Assembly (NCBI RefSeq): GCF_002869745.1
Contig: NZ_PNOS01000032.1
Coordinates: forward strand, 1-61,456
DNA from: Oceaniglobus roseus
GTDB lineage: Bacteria; Pseudomonadota; Alphaproteobacteria; Rhodobacterales; Rhodobacteraceae
Direction of reading: 5' to 3'
DNA length: 61,456 nucleotides
Under the pieces are notes generated by a model. That model saw nothing but the letters and a program-made list of their open reading frames with translations. It searched no databases and had not been told where the DNA came from. Positions within the stretch are counted from its first letter, which is position 1, and each line of letters opens with the position of its first letter. Below are positions 8,403 through 17,621 of this stretch, piece after piece. Position numbers and translations under genes: made by a program.

Positions 8403-9461
8403 TCAGACCTCCAGCCCCAACATCCGGCGGTTGGCGGCATCGTCCGCCCCGCCGTCCGCGAAATCGTCGAAGGCGCGCTCGGTCACGCGGATGATGTGGT
8501 CGCGCACGAACTGCGCCCCCTCCCGCGCCCCGTCCTCGGGGTGCTTCAGGGCGCATTCCCATTCGACCACCGCCCAGCCGTCGAAATCCATCGCCGTGAG
8601 CTTCGAAAAGACTGCGCCGAAATCCACCTGACCGTCTCCGGGGCTGCGGAACCGGCCCGCCCGGTTCACCCAGGACTGGTAGCCGCCGTAGACGCCCTGC
8701 TTGCCGGTCGGATTGAACTCCGCGTCCTTGACGTGGAACATCCCGATCCGCCCGGCGTAATCGTCGAGGTGGGCGATGTAGTCGAGGCACTGGAGCACAT
8801 AGTGCGACGGGTCGTAGAGCATCCGGGCGCGCGGGTGCTGGTCCACGCGGTCGAGGAACATCTCGAAGCTGACGCCGTCGTGCAGATCCTCGCCGGGGTG
8901 GATCTCGTAGCAGATGTCCACGCCCTTCTCGGCCGCATGGTCGAGGATCGGACGCCAGCGCTTTGCCAGTTCGTCGAAGGCGGCCTCCACCAGACCCGCG
9001 GGCCGCTGCGGCCAGGGATAGACGTAGGGCCAGGCGAGGGCGCCGGAGAAGGCGCCGAGCGCGGTGAGGCCGAGGTTGGCCGATGCGTCGAGCGCGAGGC
9101 GCACCTGCCGCACCGCCCATTCCTGCCGTGCCTTCGGATCGCCGCGCACGGACGGGTCGGCGAAGCCTTCGAAGGCGATGTCGTAGGCCGGGTGGACCGC
9201 GACGAGCTGCCCCTGCAGATGGGCGGAGAGTTCCGTCACCGCGATGCCGTTCTCGGCGGCCTCACCCTTGAACGTGTCGCAGTAATCCTGCGAGGCGGCG
9301 GCGGTTTCGAGGTTGAACAGCCGCTTGTCCCAGCTTGGAACCTGCACCCCCTCGTAGCCGCAGTCGGCCGCCCAGCGGGTGATCGCACGCCAGCCGTTGA
9401 ACGGGGCGTCGTCCGACGCGAACTGCGCCAGGAAAAGGGCGGGGCCCTTCATTGTCTTCAT
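8403..9461 (-). CDS. sugar phosphate isomerase/epimerase (TIM barrel), first gene of the operon
   Basis: A 352-residue TIM-barrel protein of the AP-endonuclease-2 superfamily. Metal-binding-type residues are visible in CYEIHPGED, MLYDPSHY, FHVKDAEF and VVEWECAL. Long members of this family frequently pair with Gfo/Idh/MocA oxidoreductases, as here, in breakdown of modified sugars or inositols. It is the promoter-proximal gene, separated by 120 bases from the divergent LacI-type regulator, with two operators between them. GGAGGA lies just upstream of the ATG. Confidence 0.83.
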   Translation of the reverse strand: MKTMKGPALFLAQFASDDAPFNGWRAITRWAADCGYEGVQVPSWDKRLFNLETAAASQDYCDTFKGEAAENGIAVTELSAHLQGQLVAVHPAYDIAFEGFADPSVRGDPKARQEWAVRQVRLALDASANLGLTALGAFSGALAWPYVYPWPQRPAGLVEAAFDELAKRWRPILDHAAEKGVDICYEIHPGEDLHDGVSFEMFLDRVDQHPRARMLYDPSHYVLQCLDYIAHLDDYAGRIGMFHVKDAEFNPTGKQGVYGGYQSWVNRAGRFRSPGDGQVDFGAVFSKLTAMDFDGWAVVEWECALKHPEDGAREGAQFVRDHIIRVTERAFDDFADGGADDAANRRMLGLEV

Positions 9462-9497
9462 GGTTCCTCCCAGCGGCGCCGTCCTCCCCGGCGCCTC

Positions 9498-9511
9498 TGC
9501 AATCGATTACA
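9498..9511. promoter_or_regulatory. LacI-family operator 1
   Basis: TGCAATCGATTACA, a near-perfect palindrome centred on CG with A/T half sites, the form bound by LacI/GalR regulators. It is 37 bases upstream of the isomerase start and is repeated identically at 9543. Confidence 0.8.
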
Positions 9512-9542
9512 ACGCGATTCGCCGCAGCATTGCAAGACAATT

Positions 9543-9556
9543 TGCAATCGATTACA
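9543..9556. promoter_or_regulatory. LacI-family operator 2
   Basis: A second identical TGCAATCGATTACA, centred 45 bp from operator 1 and 26 bases upstream of the regulator's own ATG. The pair suggests joint control of the sugar operon and autoregulation by the LacI-type protein, possibly with cooperative binding. Confidence 0.8.
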
Positions 9557-9581
9557 GTCCCGCTGTTTTCCGGGAGAACCC

Positions 9582-10583
9582 ATGCGGGCACGGCCGAAGA
9601 TCAAGGATGTGGCGACGCTTGCCGGCGTCTCCACGGCCACCGTCAGCCGGGCGCTCTCGACGCCGGAAAGCGTCGGCCTCGCCACCCGCGAGAAGGTGAT
9701 GGAGGCGGTGAAGGCGACGGGCTACCGCATCAACGCCGCCGCGCGGGATCTCAGGATGCGGCGGGCGCGCTCGATCCTGATCCTCGCGCCGAACCTGTCC
9801 AACACTTTCTTCAGCCGGATCTTCGCCGCGGTTCAGGAAGAGGCCAGCGCGGCGGGGCTCACGGTGCAGATCTCGGACAGCCGGATCGGCCGCGAGAGGC
9901 TGCTGTCGCTCGGTTACGACGGGCGGGCGGACGGGATCGTGCTGCTCGACGGCAGCCTCGACCCCGAGGTGGTGAACGGCTGGCAGCTGCCGCTGATCCA
10001 GCTCAGCGAATGGAACGACGCCTACGACGCCCCGCGCCTCGGCATCGACAACCGCGCCGCCGCCGGCCTGGCCGTGCGCCACCTTGCCGCGCTCGGCCAC
10101 CGGAAGGTGCTGCACGTCAGCGGCCCCGGAGACAACGTGCTGGCCCTGACCCGGCAGCAGGGCTTCAGCGGAACCGCGGCAGAGAGCGGCATCGCGCCCG
10201 TGGTGTTTCCGGGCGATTTCACGATGGAAGCGGGGGCCGGGGCCGCGCGGCGCTGGGCAAAGCTGTCCGACCGCCCGACCGCGGCCTTCTGCGCCTCGGA
10301 CGAATGCGCGCTCGGCTTCATCTCGGAGTGCGTGCACATGGGCTTTTCCGTGCCGGGCGACGTGTCGGTGGTGGGTTTCGACGACATCGACTTCGCCGAC
10401 CGCTTCCTGCCCTCGCTGACCACCATCCGCCAGCCGCGCGAGGCGATGGGACGGCTCGCGGCGGAGCGGGTCATCGCGATGATGGGCGCCCCTGCGAAAG
10501 AGCCGCGCTCCCGTCCCGCGCCCCCGATCCACGTCGCCGCCGCGCTGGTCGAGCGCGCCTCGACCGGACCCGCGCACACCTGA
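9582..10583 (+). CDS. LacI/GalR family transcriptional regulator of the sugar operon
   Basis: A 333-residue regulator. The N-terminal helix-turn-helix reads IKDVATLAGVSTATVSRAL (about residues 7-25), followed by the hinge helix, and then a periplasmic-binding-protein-like effector domain (SILILAPNLSNTFFSRIF through VVGFDDIDFADRFLP). The ATG at 9582 is preceded by GGGAG at good spacing; any upstream extension would run through the operator DNA. It is divergent from the sugar operon and flanked by two operator palindromes, so it is inferred to repress that operon until a sugar or sugar phosphate binds. Confidence 0.9.
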   Translation: MRARPKIKDVATLAGVSTATVSRALSTPESVGLATREKVMEAVKATGYRINAAARDLRMRRARSILILAPNLSNTFFSRIFAAVQEEASAAGLTVQISDSRIGRERLLSLGYDGRADGIVLLDGSLDPEVVNGWQLPLIQLSEWNDAYDAPRLGIDNRAAAGLAVRHLAALGHRKVLHVSGPGDNVLALTRQQGFSGTAAESGIAPVVFPGDFTMEAGAGAARRWAKLSDRPTAAFCASDECALGFISECVHMGFSVPGDVSVVGFDDIDFADRFLPSLTTIRQPREAMGRLAAERVIAMMGAPAKEPRSRPAPPIHVAAALVERASTGPAHT

Positions 10584-10654
10584 CCGCTCATTCTTCCCGG
10601 CGCAGGCACGAGGCGGACCGGGGCAGGGTGCGAAACCGTACCTCGCGGGCGAGT

Positions 10655-10683
10655 TTGTCGCGATTTGTCATAAATCCATAACA
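10655..10683 (+). promoter_or_regulatory. candidate promoter of the ABC importer operon
   Basis: TTGTCG, 17 bases, then ATAACA lies in the only A/T-rich stretch of the 187-base gap ahead of the binding-protein gene. The match to a sigma-70 promoter is partial and unproven. Confidence 0.35.
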
Positions 10684-10770
10684 CCCGGCCCCTAATCCGC
10701 CTGTCACCCGCTGCCGGGTTCCGCCGCCGCCCCGTGCCGCGTCGGGCTGCATCTGCTTATGGAGATTACC

Positions 10771-11871
10771 ATGACCCTTCGTTCCGCGCTTGCCACCTCG
10801 GCGGGTGTCCTCGCGATCCTGTCCGCCGCGGCTGCCTCGGCCCAGTCGATCGAAGACCTCTACGCCGCCGCCAAGGAAGAAGGCCAGCTGACCACCATCG
10901 CGCTGCCCCACGACTGGTGCGGCTACGGTGCCGTGATCGACGGCTTCAAGGCCAAGTATCCGGGCATCACCGTGAACGAGCTGAACCCGAACGCAGGCTC
11001 GGGCGACGAGATCGAGGCGATCAAGGCGAACAGGGACAACACCGGCCCGCAGGCGCCCGACGTGATCGACGTCGGCCTCGGTTTCGGCCCGTCAGCCAAG
11101 GCCGAGGGGCTGCTCCAGCCCTACAAGGTCGCCACCTGGGACGAGATCCCGGACAGCGCCAAGGACCCCGAGGGCTACTGGTACGGCGACTATTACGGCG
11201 TGCTGGCCTTCGCGGTGAACAAGGACATCGTCACCGACGAACCGAAGAGCTTCGCCGACCTGATGGATCCGAAATACGCCAACTCGGTCGCCATCCCGGG
11301 CGATCCGCGCACCGGCAACTCGACCATGATGACGGTCTATGCCGCGGGCCTGTCGACGTCGCCCGAGGCCGCGGGCGCGGAGGCGCTGAACGCGGGCATC
11401 GCCTATTTAAAGGCGATGAAGGAGAACGGCAACCTGGTGCCGGTCAACGGCTCGGCCCAGAACCTCGCGCAGGGCACGACGCCGATCTACTTCGACTGGG
11501 ACTACAACCTGCTGGCGATGCGCGACAAGCTGGCGGGCAACCCGCCGGTCGAGGTCATGGTGCCGTCGGACGGCGTGGTGGCCGGTGTCTATGTCCAGGC
11601 GATCTCGGCCTTCGCGCCGCACCCGAACGCGGCGAAGCTGTGGATGGAGTACCTCTATTCCGACGAGGGCCAGCTGCTGTGGCTGAAGGGCTACTGCCAC
11701 CCGATCCGGTTCAACGCCATGGCCGAGGCCGACAAGCTGCCCGCCGACCTGATGGAGGCGCTGCCCCCGGCCGAGAACTATGCCAAGGCCGTGTTCCCCA
11801 CCCTGGACGAGCAGACCGCCGCCAAGACCGCCACCGCCGACAACTGGGCGACCGAGATGGGCGCGAACTGA
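10771..11871 (+). CDS. ABC transporter periplasmic substrate-binding protein (polyamine/iron type)
   Basis: A 366-residue exported protein with a signal peptide ending in the ASA region near residue 23, followed by a type II (extracellular solute-binding) fold similar to the PotD/AfuA/PhnS group. The start at 10771 is chosen because GGAG sits 6 bases upstream; the earlier ATG at 10759 overlaps that ribosome site. Together with two permeases and an ATPase downstream it makes a complete importer. The substrate could be a polyamine, ferric complex or phosphonate; the sequence does not decide. Confidence 0.85.
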   Translation: MTLRSALATSAGVLAILSAAAASAQSIEDLYAAAKEEGQLTTIALPHDWCGYGAVIDGFKAKYPGITVNELNPNAGSGDEIEAIKANRDNTGPQAPDVIDVGLGFGPSAKAEGLLQPYKVATWDEIPDSAKDPEGYWYGDYYGVLAFAVNKDIVTDEPKSFADLMDPKYANSVAIPGDPRTGNSTMMTVYAAGLSTSPEAAGAEALNAGIAYLKAMKENGNLVPVNGSAQNLAQGTTPIYFDWDYNLLAMRDKLAGNPPVEVMVPSDGVVAGVYVQAISAFAPHPNAAKLWMEYLYSDEGQLLWLKGYCHPIRFNAMAEADKLPADLMEALPPAENYAKAVFPTLDEQTAAKTATADNWATEMGAN

Positions 11872-11931
11872 TCCGCCCGGGCATGATCACCGCGGGGCCG
11901 GGGCGGCTGTCCCGGCGCCGCCTTTGCAGAA

Positions 11932-11954
11932 GCCCGGGCGCACGGCGTCCGGGC
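11932..11954 (+). other. intercistronic hairpin
   Basis: GCCCGG and CCGGGC with an 11-base spacer lie between the binding-protein and first permease genes. There is no T-run, so it is more likely an mRNA-stabilising or translation-attenuating stem that favours expression of the binding protein than a terminator. Confidence 0.35.
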
Positions 11955-11968
11955 CAGCGGCCGAGCAG

Positions 11969-12889
11969 ATGACGACGATCGCCACCGACGCACTGGAAGA
12001 GACCGCGCCCCGGACGGCGCCGCGCCCGCCGTTCCTGCGCGGGGCGCGGGGCCGCTGGGACTGGCTCGGCGCGCTGCCCTATCTCGCGTTCACCGCGCTG
12101 TTCATGGTCGCGCCGGTGTTTTACCTCGTCACCGGCGCCTTCCAGCACCCCGACGGAGGCTTCACCCTCCAGAACATCCGCGACCTCGCCGCGCCGAACA
12201 TCGCCGCGTCCTACTGGCTTTCGATCCGCCTCAGCCTCGCCTCGGCGCTGATCGGCACGGTGGCCGGGCTGCTCCTTGCCTGGGCGGTGGTGCTGGGCGG
12301 GCTGCCCTCCTGGGTGCGCAGCGCCGTCACCACCTTCTCCGGGGTCGCGTCGAATTTCGCGGGCGTGCCACTGGCCTTCGCCTTCATCGCGACGCTGGGG
12401 CGGATCGGCCTCGTCACCGTGCTGCTGCGCGACCTGTTCGGCTTCAACCTCTACGGCACAGGCTTCTCGCTGTTCTCGTTCTGGGGGCTGGCGCTGACCT
12501 ATCTCTACTTCCAGATGCCGCTGATGCTGCTGGTCGTCACCCCCGCCCTCGAAGGGCTGAAGCCCGACTGGAGCGAGGCGGCGGCGAGCCTCGGCGCCAG
12601 CCGGTTCCAGTTCTGGCGCCATGTCGGCGCGCCGGTGCTGGCGCCCTCGGTCCTGGGCTGCTTCCTGCTGCTCTTCGCCAACGCCTTCGGCACGCTGGCC
12701 ACGGTGATCGCCTTGACGGGATCGAACTTTTCCGTCGTGCCGATCCTCCTGTTCCAGCAGATCCGCGGCAACGTCTTGTACAATCCGAACCTTGGCTACG
12801 CGCTGGCGGTGGGGATGATCGCGATCATGGCGGTGTCGAACACGCTCTACCTGATGTTGCGCGCCCGGGCCGAGCGGTGGCAGCGATGA
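11969..12889 (+). CDS. ABC transporter permease (PotB-type)
   Basis: A 306-residue inner-membrane protein with about six hydrophobic segments. The EAA-type cytoplasmic loop reads EAAASLGASRFQFWRHVGAPVL, the contact site for the ATPase. The N-terminus is Pro/Arg-rich before the first helix. The start at 11969 lies 97 bases after the binding-protein gene; its stop overlaps the next start by 4 bases (ATGA). Confidence 0.85.
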   Translation: MTTIATDALEETAPRTAPRPPFLRGARGRWDWLGALPYLAFTALFMVAPVFYLVTGAFQHPDGGFTLQNIRDLAAPNIAASYWLSIRLSLASALIGTVAGLLLAWAVVLGGLPSWVRSAVTTFSGVASNFAGVPLAFAFIATLGRIGLVTVLLRDLFGFNLYGTGFSLFSFWGLALTYLYFQMPLMLLVVTPALEGLKPDWSEAAASLGASRFQFWRHVGAPVLAPSVLGCFLLLFANAFGTLATVIALTGSNFSVVPILLFQQIRGNVLYNPNLGYALAVGMIAIMAVSNTLYLMLRARAERWQR

Positions 12890-13701
12890 GGCGCGGCACG
12901 CCGATCCTGTCGACCGTGATCGTGCTGCTGGGGGCGGCCTATTTCCTCGTGCCGCTCTATGCCGCGTTTCAGTTCTCGCTCCAGATGAAGCGGGGCGAGC
13001 TGTCCCTCGAGGCCTACCGGTCGGTGCTGTCGAGCAGCGTGTTCCTGTCTACGCTCACCTTCTCCGCCGTCGCCTCCTTCGCCGCCATCGCGATGGGCGC
13101 GCTGCTGGTGGTGCCCACCGTCTACTGGGTGCGGCTCAAGCTTCCGCGTCTCAGGCCCGTGGTCGAGTTCCTGTCGCTGCTGCCGCTGATCATCCCGCCG
13201 GTCGTGCTGGTCTTCGGTCACATCCGGCTCTTCGGCTCGAACTCGGTCCTGCCGCTGACGATGACCGCATCCGGCACGAACGTGCTGCTGGTCATGGGCT
13301 ATGTCGTGCTGTCGCTGCCCTACATGTTCCGGGCCGTCGACAACGGCATGGCGGCGATCGACATCCGCACCCTGACCGAGGCGGCCGAAAGCCTCGGCGC
13401 CTCCCGCATCCGCACCATCGCCGGGGTGATCTTTCCGAACGTCCGCTCGGCCATCGTGTCGGGCGCCTTCCTGACCTTCTCGATCTGCCTCGGCGAGTTC
13501 GTGCTGGCGAGCCTGCTGAACCGCCCGGCCTTCGGCCCCTACATGGTGCAGCTCGGACAGGACTATGCCTACGAGCCCGCGGCGCTCGCCATCCTCAGCT
13601 TCGCGCTGACCTGGACGCTGATGGCGCTGATGCAGCTCTTCGCCACCCGCAGCCCCGGCCGCCGCCGCCGCGCCCCTCTAAAAACGAGCACGACGCCATG
13701 A
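12886..13701 (+). CDS. ABC transporter permease (PotC-type)
   Basis: A 271-residue second permease with about six membrane helices and the EAA loop TEAAESLGASRIRTIAGVIFPN. The ATG at 12886 overlaps the preceding stop (ATGA) and is preferred over an in-frame GTG three codons upstream. The stop overlaps the ATPase start by 4 bases. It forms the heterodimeric channel with the preceding permease. Confidence 0.86.
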   Translation: MRRGTPILSTVIVLLGAAYFLVPLYAAFQFSLQMKRGELSLEAYRSVLSSSVFLSTLTFSAVASFAAIAMGALLVVPTVYWVRLKLPRLRPVVEFLSLLPLIIPPVVLVFGHIRLFGSNSVLPLTMTASGTNVLLVMGYVVLSLPYMFRAVDNGMAAIDIRTLTEAAESLGASRIRTIAGVIFPNVRSAIVSGAFLTFSICLGEFVLASLLNRPAFGPYMVQLGQDYAYEPAALAILSFALTWTLMALMQLFATRSPGRRRRAPLKTSTTP

Positions 13702-14768
13702 GCTTCCTCGCCCTCTCCTCCATCCGCAAGAGCTTCGCTGCGAACACCGTGGTGAAGGACTTCACCCTCGGCGTGGAGCGGGGCGAGTTCGTGTCGCTCC
13801 TCGGCCCCTCGGGCTGCGGCAAGACGACCGTGCTGCGGATGATCGCGGGCTTCGAGACGCCGAGCGCGGGCAGCCTCCGCATCGACGGCGAGGACGTGAC
13901 CGCGCTGCCTCCGAACCGGCGCAGGATCGGCATGGTGTTCCAATCCTACGCCCTGTTTCCGAACCTGACCGTGGCGCAGAACGTGGCGTTCGGCCTGCGC
14001 GTCGCCGGCGTGCCCGGGCCCGAGCGCGAAACGCGCGTGGCCGAGATGCTGCGACTGATCGGCCTGCCGGACCTCGGCGCGCGCTATCCCTACCAGCTGT
14101 CGGGCGGCCAGCAGCAGCGGGTCGCGCTCGCCCGGGCGCTGGCGGTGCGCCCCCGGGTGCTGCTGCTGGACGAGCCGCTGTCGGCGCTCGACGCGAAGAT
14201 CCGCGTGTCGCTCAGAAGCGAGATCCGCGAGATCCAGCGCGACCTCGGGATCACGACGATCTTCGTCACCCACGACCAGGAGGAGGCGCTGTCGATGTCG
14301 GACCGCGTCGTGGTGATGAACGGCGGCGTCGCCGAGCAGGTCGGCACCCCGTTCGAGATCTACAACCGCCCCCGCACGCGCTTCGTCGCGGGCTTCGTCG
14401 GCACGCTGAACCAGCTCGAGGCGGTCGTGAGGGATCCCGGCCGCGGCCTGGTCGAGATCGGCGGCACGACCCTGACCATGAGCGGCCCGCTTGCGGTGGC
14501 GCCGGGCCGGCGGGTCCGCGTCGCGTTCCGGCCCGAGGCGATCCGCATCGGCGCCGCGCCGGGGCGCGAGGTGATGCTGCGCGCGCGCATCACCGCGGTG
14601 GACTTCATGGGCGCGGTGATCCGGATCCGCGCCGAGACCGAGGGCGGCACCCTGTCGCTCGACACCTTCAACCGCCCCGACACCCCGCCCCCCGGCATCG
14701 GCACGCGGACCGACCTCAGCCTTTCGTCGCGCGACCTGATCGTGCTGGAGGACGGCCCGGCCGCCTGA
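13698..14768 (+). CDS. ABC transporter ATP-binding protein (PotA/FbpC-type)
   Basis: A 356-residue ATPase. Walker A is GPSGCGKTT, the signature LSGGQQQR, Walker B LLLDEPLSALD and the switch His is in FVTHDQEEAL. A C-terminal TOBE-like domain begins near residue 245 (VRVAFRPEAIRIG). Its start overlaps the preceding permease stop. This is the last gene of the importer operon; no strong terminator was found after it. Confidence 0.88.
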   Translation: MSFLALSSIRKSFAANTVVKDFTLGVERGEFVSLLGPSGCGKTTVLRMIAGFETPSAGSLRIDGEDVTALPPNRRRIGMVFQSYALFPNLTVAQNVAFGLRVAGVPGPERETRVAEMLRLIGLPDLGARYPYQLSGGQQQRVALARALAVRPRVLLLDEPLSALDAKIRVSLRSEIREIQRDLGITTIFVTHDQEEALSMSDRVVVMNGGVAEQVGTPFEIYNRPRTRFVAGFVGTLNQLEAVVRDPGRGLVEIGGTTLTMSGPLAVAPGRRVRVAFRPEAIRIGAAPGREVMLRARITAVDFMGAVIRIRAETEGGTLSLDTFNRPDTPPPGIGTRTDLSLSSRDLIVLEDGPAA

Positions 14769-15196
14769 GTTCCAGGAGCGGGAGACCCTGCGCGCCCGCG
14801 TCCGCGGCGAGCAGGATCCCAATGTCGGGGGGGCGTCCCTGCCCCCGGCGTCTTGGGCGCCGGCGCTGCCGGGCGGCGGGGCAGGGAAAGAACCCGGCGC
14901 GCCAGGCCCGACACCCCTGGCTTCGCACTCCGCCCGGCAGCCCGCCCAAAGCGCCGCCTTCGCGTCGATTCTCACCACAGGAAACCAGATGGCCTACCGC
15001 GAAACTCCGCGAACCCCTGCCCTGGACGGCGCGAAAGGCTGGCCTACCGCGGCGCCTTCCGTGTCCGCCGGTGTTACACGGAGCGGTCGGGAGCGAGCGC
15101 AAATCTGGGGAAGCTTTCGGGCGCATTCGACACGACTTTGAAGCGCGAAACGCGCAGGCCCTCTGGCCTGTACCTTCGCTGTCCTGTCGAGAAACT
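14769..15196. other. gene-free stretch between the importer operon and the initiator tRNA
   Basis: About 430 bases with no convincing coding frame. Open frames here are Arg/Pro-rich and one overlaps the tRNA. The phrase TGGCCTACCGCG occurs twice (near 14990 and 15042), which may be chance. No clear terminator or promoter was recognised. Confidence 0.5.
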
Positions 15197-15273
<77 letters not shown>

Positions 15274-15376
15274 CCAAGTCCGGGTTATCTATTGGAGCCT
15301 CCGGTGAGTCGCAAGGGGGAGAGGGCGGATTGCTGCACTTTCATGACGAAAAATCTGCATGCCCTCGCGTCAGCCG

Positions 15377-16135
15377 TCAGCCGCCAAGAAACACCCGCAC
15401 CGAAGCCTCCACCTCGCGCGGCTTCTCGGCGTGAAGCCAGTGGCCCGCATCGCGGATCGCGGCGAAGCGGGCGGCGGGGAAGAGGGCGCGGATCGCTCCC
15501 CGGTGCTCGGGGCGGACGTAGCCGCTTTCGGCACCGGTCAGGAACAGGGTCGGGCCGTCGAAGCTGCCCGCGATCCCGGGCCAGCCCATGATCTTTGGCA
15601 TTTCGCGCGCCAACACGTCGAGGTTCAGCCGCCAGCGCCCCTCGGCCACGTCCAGCGACTGCAGCAGGAAGGCGCGCACGCCCCGGTCCTCCACCGTCTC
15701 GGCCAGCCGCGCGTCGGCCTCGCTGCGCCGGGTGATGCCGGTCAGGTCCAGCCCCCGCATCGCCTCCACCAGCGGCAGCTGCGTGTGCCGGTAGGCGACC
15801 GGCGCGATGTCGGCGACGATCAGGCGGCGCACCAGCCCGGGCCGGGTCAGCGCCAGCACCATCGCCGCCTTGCCGCCCATGGAATGGCCCAGCACGTCGG
15901 CGGGGACGTCGAGCGTCTCCAGCACCTCCGCCAGGTCGCCCGCCATCTCGGGATAGCCGTGGGTGTCGCTCCGGAAGGAGCCGCCGTGGTTGCGCATGTC
16001 CACCGCCACCACCTGGCGGTCGCTGGCCAGCCGCGCCGCCACGGCGCCCCAGTTCCGGGCCGATCCGAACAGTCCCGGAACGATCAGCAGGGGCGGCAGG
16101 GCGCCCGGTTCCCCGTGGTGGACCGTGTTCAACAT
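15377..16135 (-). CDS. alpha/beta hydrolase (YbfF-like esterase)
   Basis: A 252-residue alpha/beta-hydrolase. The nucleophile elbow is GHSMGG with Ser85, the oxyanion segment is PGLFGSARNW near residue 20, and the catalytic His is His232 in DAGHWLHAEKP. The overall layout resembles the small cytoplasmic esterase YbfF. The physiological ester is unknown. It stands alone on the minus strand; the nearest gene upstream is a divergent small membrane protein. Confidence 0.85.
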   Translation of the reverse strand: MLNTVHHGEPGALPPLLIVPGLFGSARNWGAVAARLASDRQVVAVDMRNHGGSFRSDTHGYPEMAGDLAEVLETLDVPADVLGHSMGGKAAMVLALTRPGLVRRLIVADIAPVAYRHTQLPLVEAMRGLDLTGITRRSEADARLAETVEDRGVRAFLLQSLDVAEGRWRLNLDVLAREMPKIMGWPGIAGSFDGPTLFLTGAESGYVRPEHRGAIRALFPAARFAAIRDAGHWLHAEKPREVEASVRVFLGG

Positions 16136-16225
16136 GCCGCCGTTCTATCCCGCACCCTCTCCCCGCGCCACAGCATATTGAGCGCGCGGAACCTCTGGAG
16201 TAGGAGGGCGCAAAAAGGATGGGTG

Positions 16226-16588
16226 ATGACCCCGAAGGAGCAGGCACAGGAGATCGCCGACCTGATCGGCGCGCGCCTCGGCGTGGGCGGCACGGGGCTC
16301 GAGACCAAGCTGCGCCGGGCCGGACGCCTGCTGCCCCGCCGGATCCGCAGGGAGGCCGAGCAGCTGGCCCAGGCCGCCCGCCTTGCCGAGCATCCGCGCC
16401 TCGCCAAGCAGCTGCACCTGATGGACCACGACCGCGCCTACCGCGACTGCAAGCGCTTCCTCGAAGGCATCGACGGCTCCGAGCGCATCGTCCGCGCCCT
16501 TCTCGGGTTCGTGACGACCAACGCCTTCAACGTCCTCGTCATCGGCGCGCTCCTGATCGCCCTGCTGCTCTGGCGCGGCTTCCTCTGA
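16226..16588 (+). CDS. small C-terminally anchored protein of unknown function
   Basis: A 120-residue protein with a charged, helical N-terminal part (about 1-90, rich in Arg, Glu and Leu) and a single hydrophobic helix at about 97-117, so it is probably tail-anchored with its body in the cytoplasm. The ATG at 16226 is supported by AGGAG-like sequence upstream. Similar small proteins occur in Rhodobacterales, but I do not recognise a characterised family. It converges with the DUF817 gene. Confidence 0.7.
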   Translation: MTPKEQAQEIADLIGARLGVGGTGLETKLRRAGRLLPRRIRREAEQLAQAARLAEHPRLAKQLHLMDHDRAYRDCKRFLEGIDGSERIVRALLGFVTTNAFNVLVIGALLIALLLWRGFL

Positions 16589-16607
16589 GCCTTCCGCCCC
16601 GTCGCCG

Positions 16608-17492
16608 TCAGCGCCGCGACCCCAAGCCGCCCGCCAGCGGTGCGGGGTGCAGCACGTCGCGCACCACCAGGGTGACGCTCACGAAGCTCACGAACAGAAG
16701 CAGGTACCACGATCCGATCTTGGCCGGGCTCACCCAGTCGCCCTCGCTCTGCCCGGCATAGATCCAGACACCGCCGTGGGTACCCACGTTCTCGGCCACC
16801 CACAGCGCGAGGCTCGACAGGAAGGCGGCCAGCGGCAGCGGCATCCAGCGGTCGCGATGGCCGATGCGGAACCATATCCGGGTCCGCCAGAACAGCGCCA
16901 GCGTCGCGGCGAACAGCAGGGAGCGGGCGTCGGGCAGGACGTGGTGGGCAAAGAAGTTGACGTAGATCGCCACGGCCAGGGCCACCGTCGCGGGGAAGGC
17001 GGGGTAGGGCGCGAAGCGCATCTCGAAGACCCGGATCGCCCGCGCCATGTAGCTGCCGACGCTCGCATACATGAAGCCCGAGAACAGCGGCACGCCGCCG
17101 ATCTTGAACAGCCCGGGCTCGGGATAGCTCCACGATCCGGCGTCGACCTTGAAGATCTCCATCAGCGTCCCGACGGCATGGAAGATCAGGATCACCCGCA
17201 CCTCGCGCCAGGTCTCCAGCCGGAAGGCGAGGAACAGGGCCTGCACCGCCACCGCGAAGACCAGCAGCGCATCGTAGCGCGCGACCGGCCAGTCCGGGCG
17301 CCAGGCCGCGTGACTTGCAAGGATGGCAATCAGCAGCAGGGCACCGTACAGGGCGGCCCAGCCCTGTTTCAGCACGAACATCACCAGCTCCGCCCAGCCC
17401 GGCGGCAGGTGCGCGCGCACCCGGTCGCCGAGGTGCCGCTCGATCCCCCGGGTGTCCGCCGGGGGAACATCGACCCTGTCGACCCTGCTCAC
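16608..17492 (-). CDS. DUF817 family integral membrane protein
   Basis: A 294-residue polytopic membrane protein recognised as DUF817. About eight hydrophobic segments follow a hydrophilic N-terminus of ~35 residues. Conserved-looking motifs include FHAVGTLMEIFKV, GSWSYPEP, GVPLFSGFMYASVGSYM and FAHHVLPDAR. These His, Glu and Tyr residues in loops suggest an enzyme-like site in the membrane, but no activity is known. The start could alternatively be the internal Met near residue 38, which begins the first membrane segment. Confidence 0.8.
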   Translation of the reverse strand: MSRVDRVDVPPADTRGIERHLGDRVRAHLPPGWAELVMFVLKQGWAALYGALLLIAILASHAAWRPDWPVARYDALLVFAVAVQALFLAFRLETWREVRVILIFHAVGTLMEIFKVDAGSWSYPEPGLFKIGGVPLFSGFMYASVGSYMARAIRVFEMRFAPYPAFPATVALAVAIYVNFFAHHVLPDARSLLFAATLALFWRTRIWFRIGHRDRWMPLPLAAFLSSLALWVAENVGTHGGVWIYAGQSEGDWVSPAKIGSWYLLLFVSFVSVTLVVRDVLHPAPLAGGLGSRR

Positions 17493-17621
17493 CGGAAAGC
17501 CTTCCGCGTCATGCCCTTGGCACCGGCCGTCCGTGACCGCACCGGTCCGCCGCCCGGCCGGACGGCAAACCCGCTCCGCACCGCTTCACCCCATCTTTGC
17601 TTCCCAAATATCCCGGGGTGC

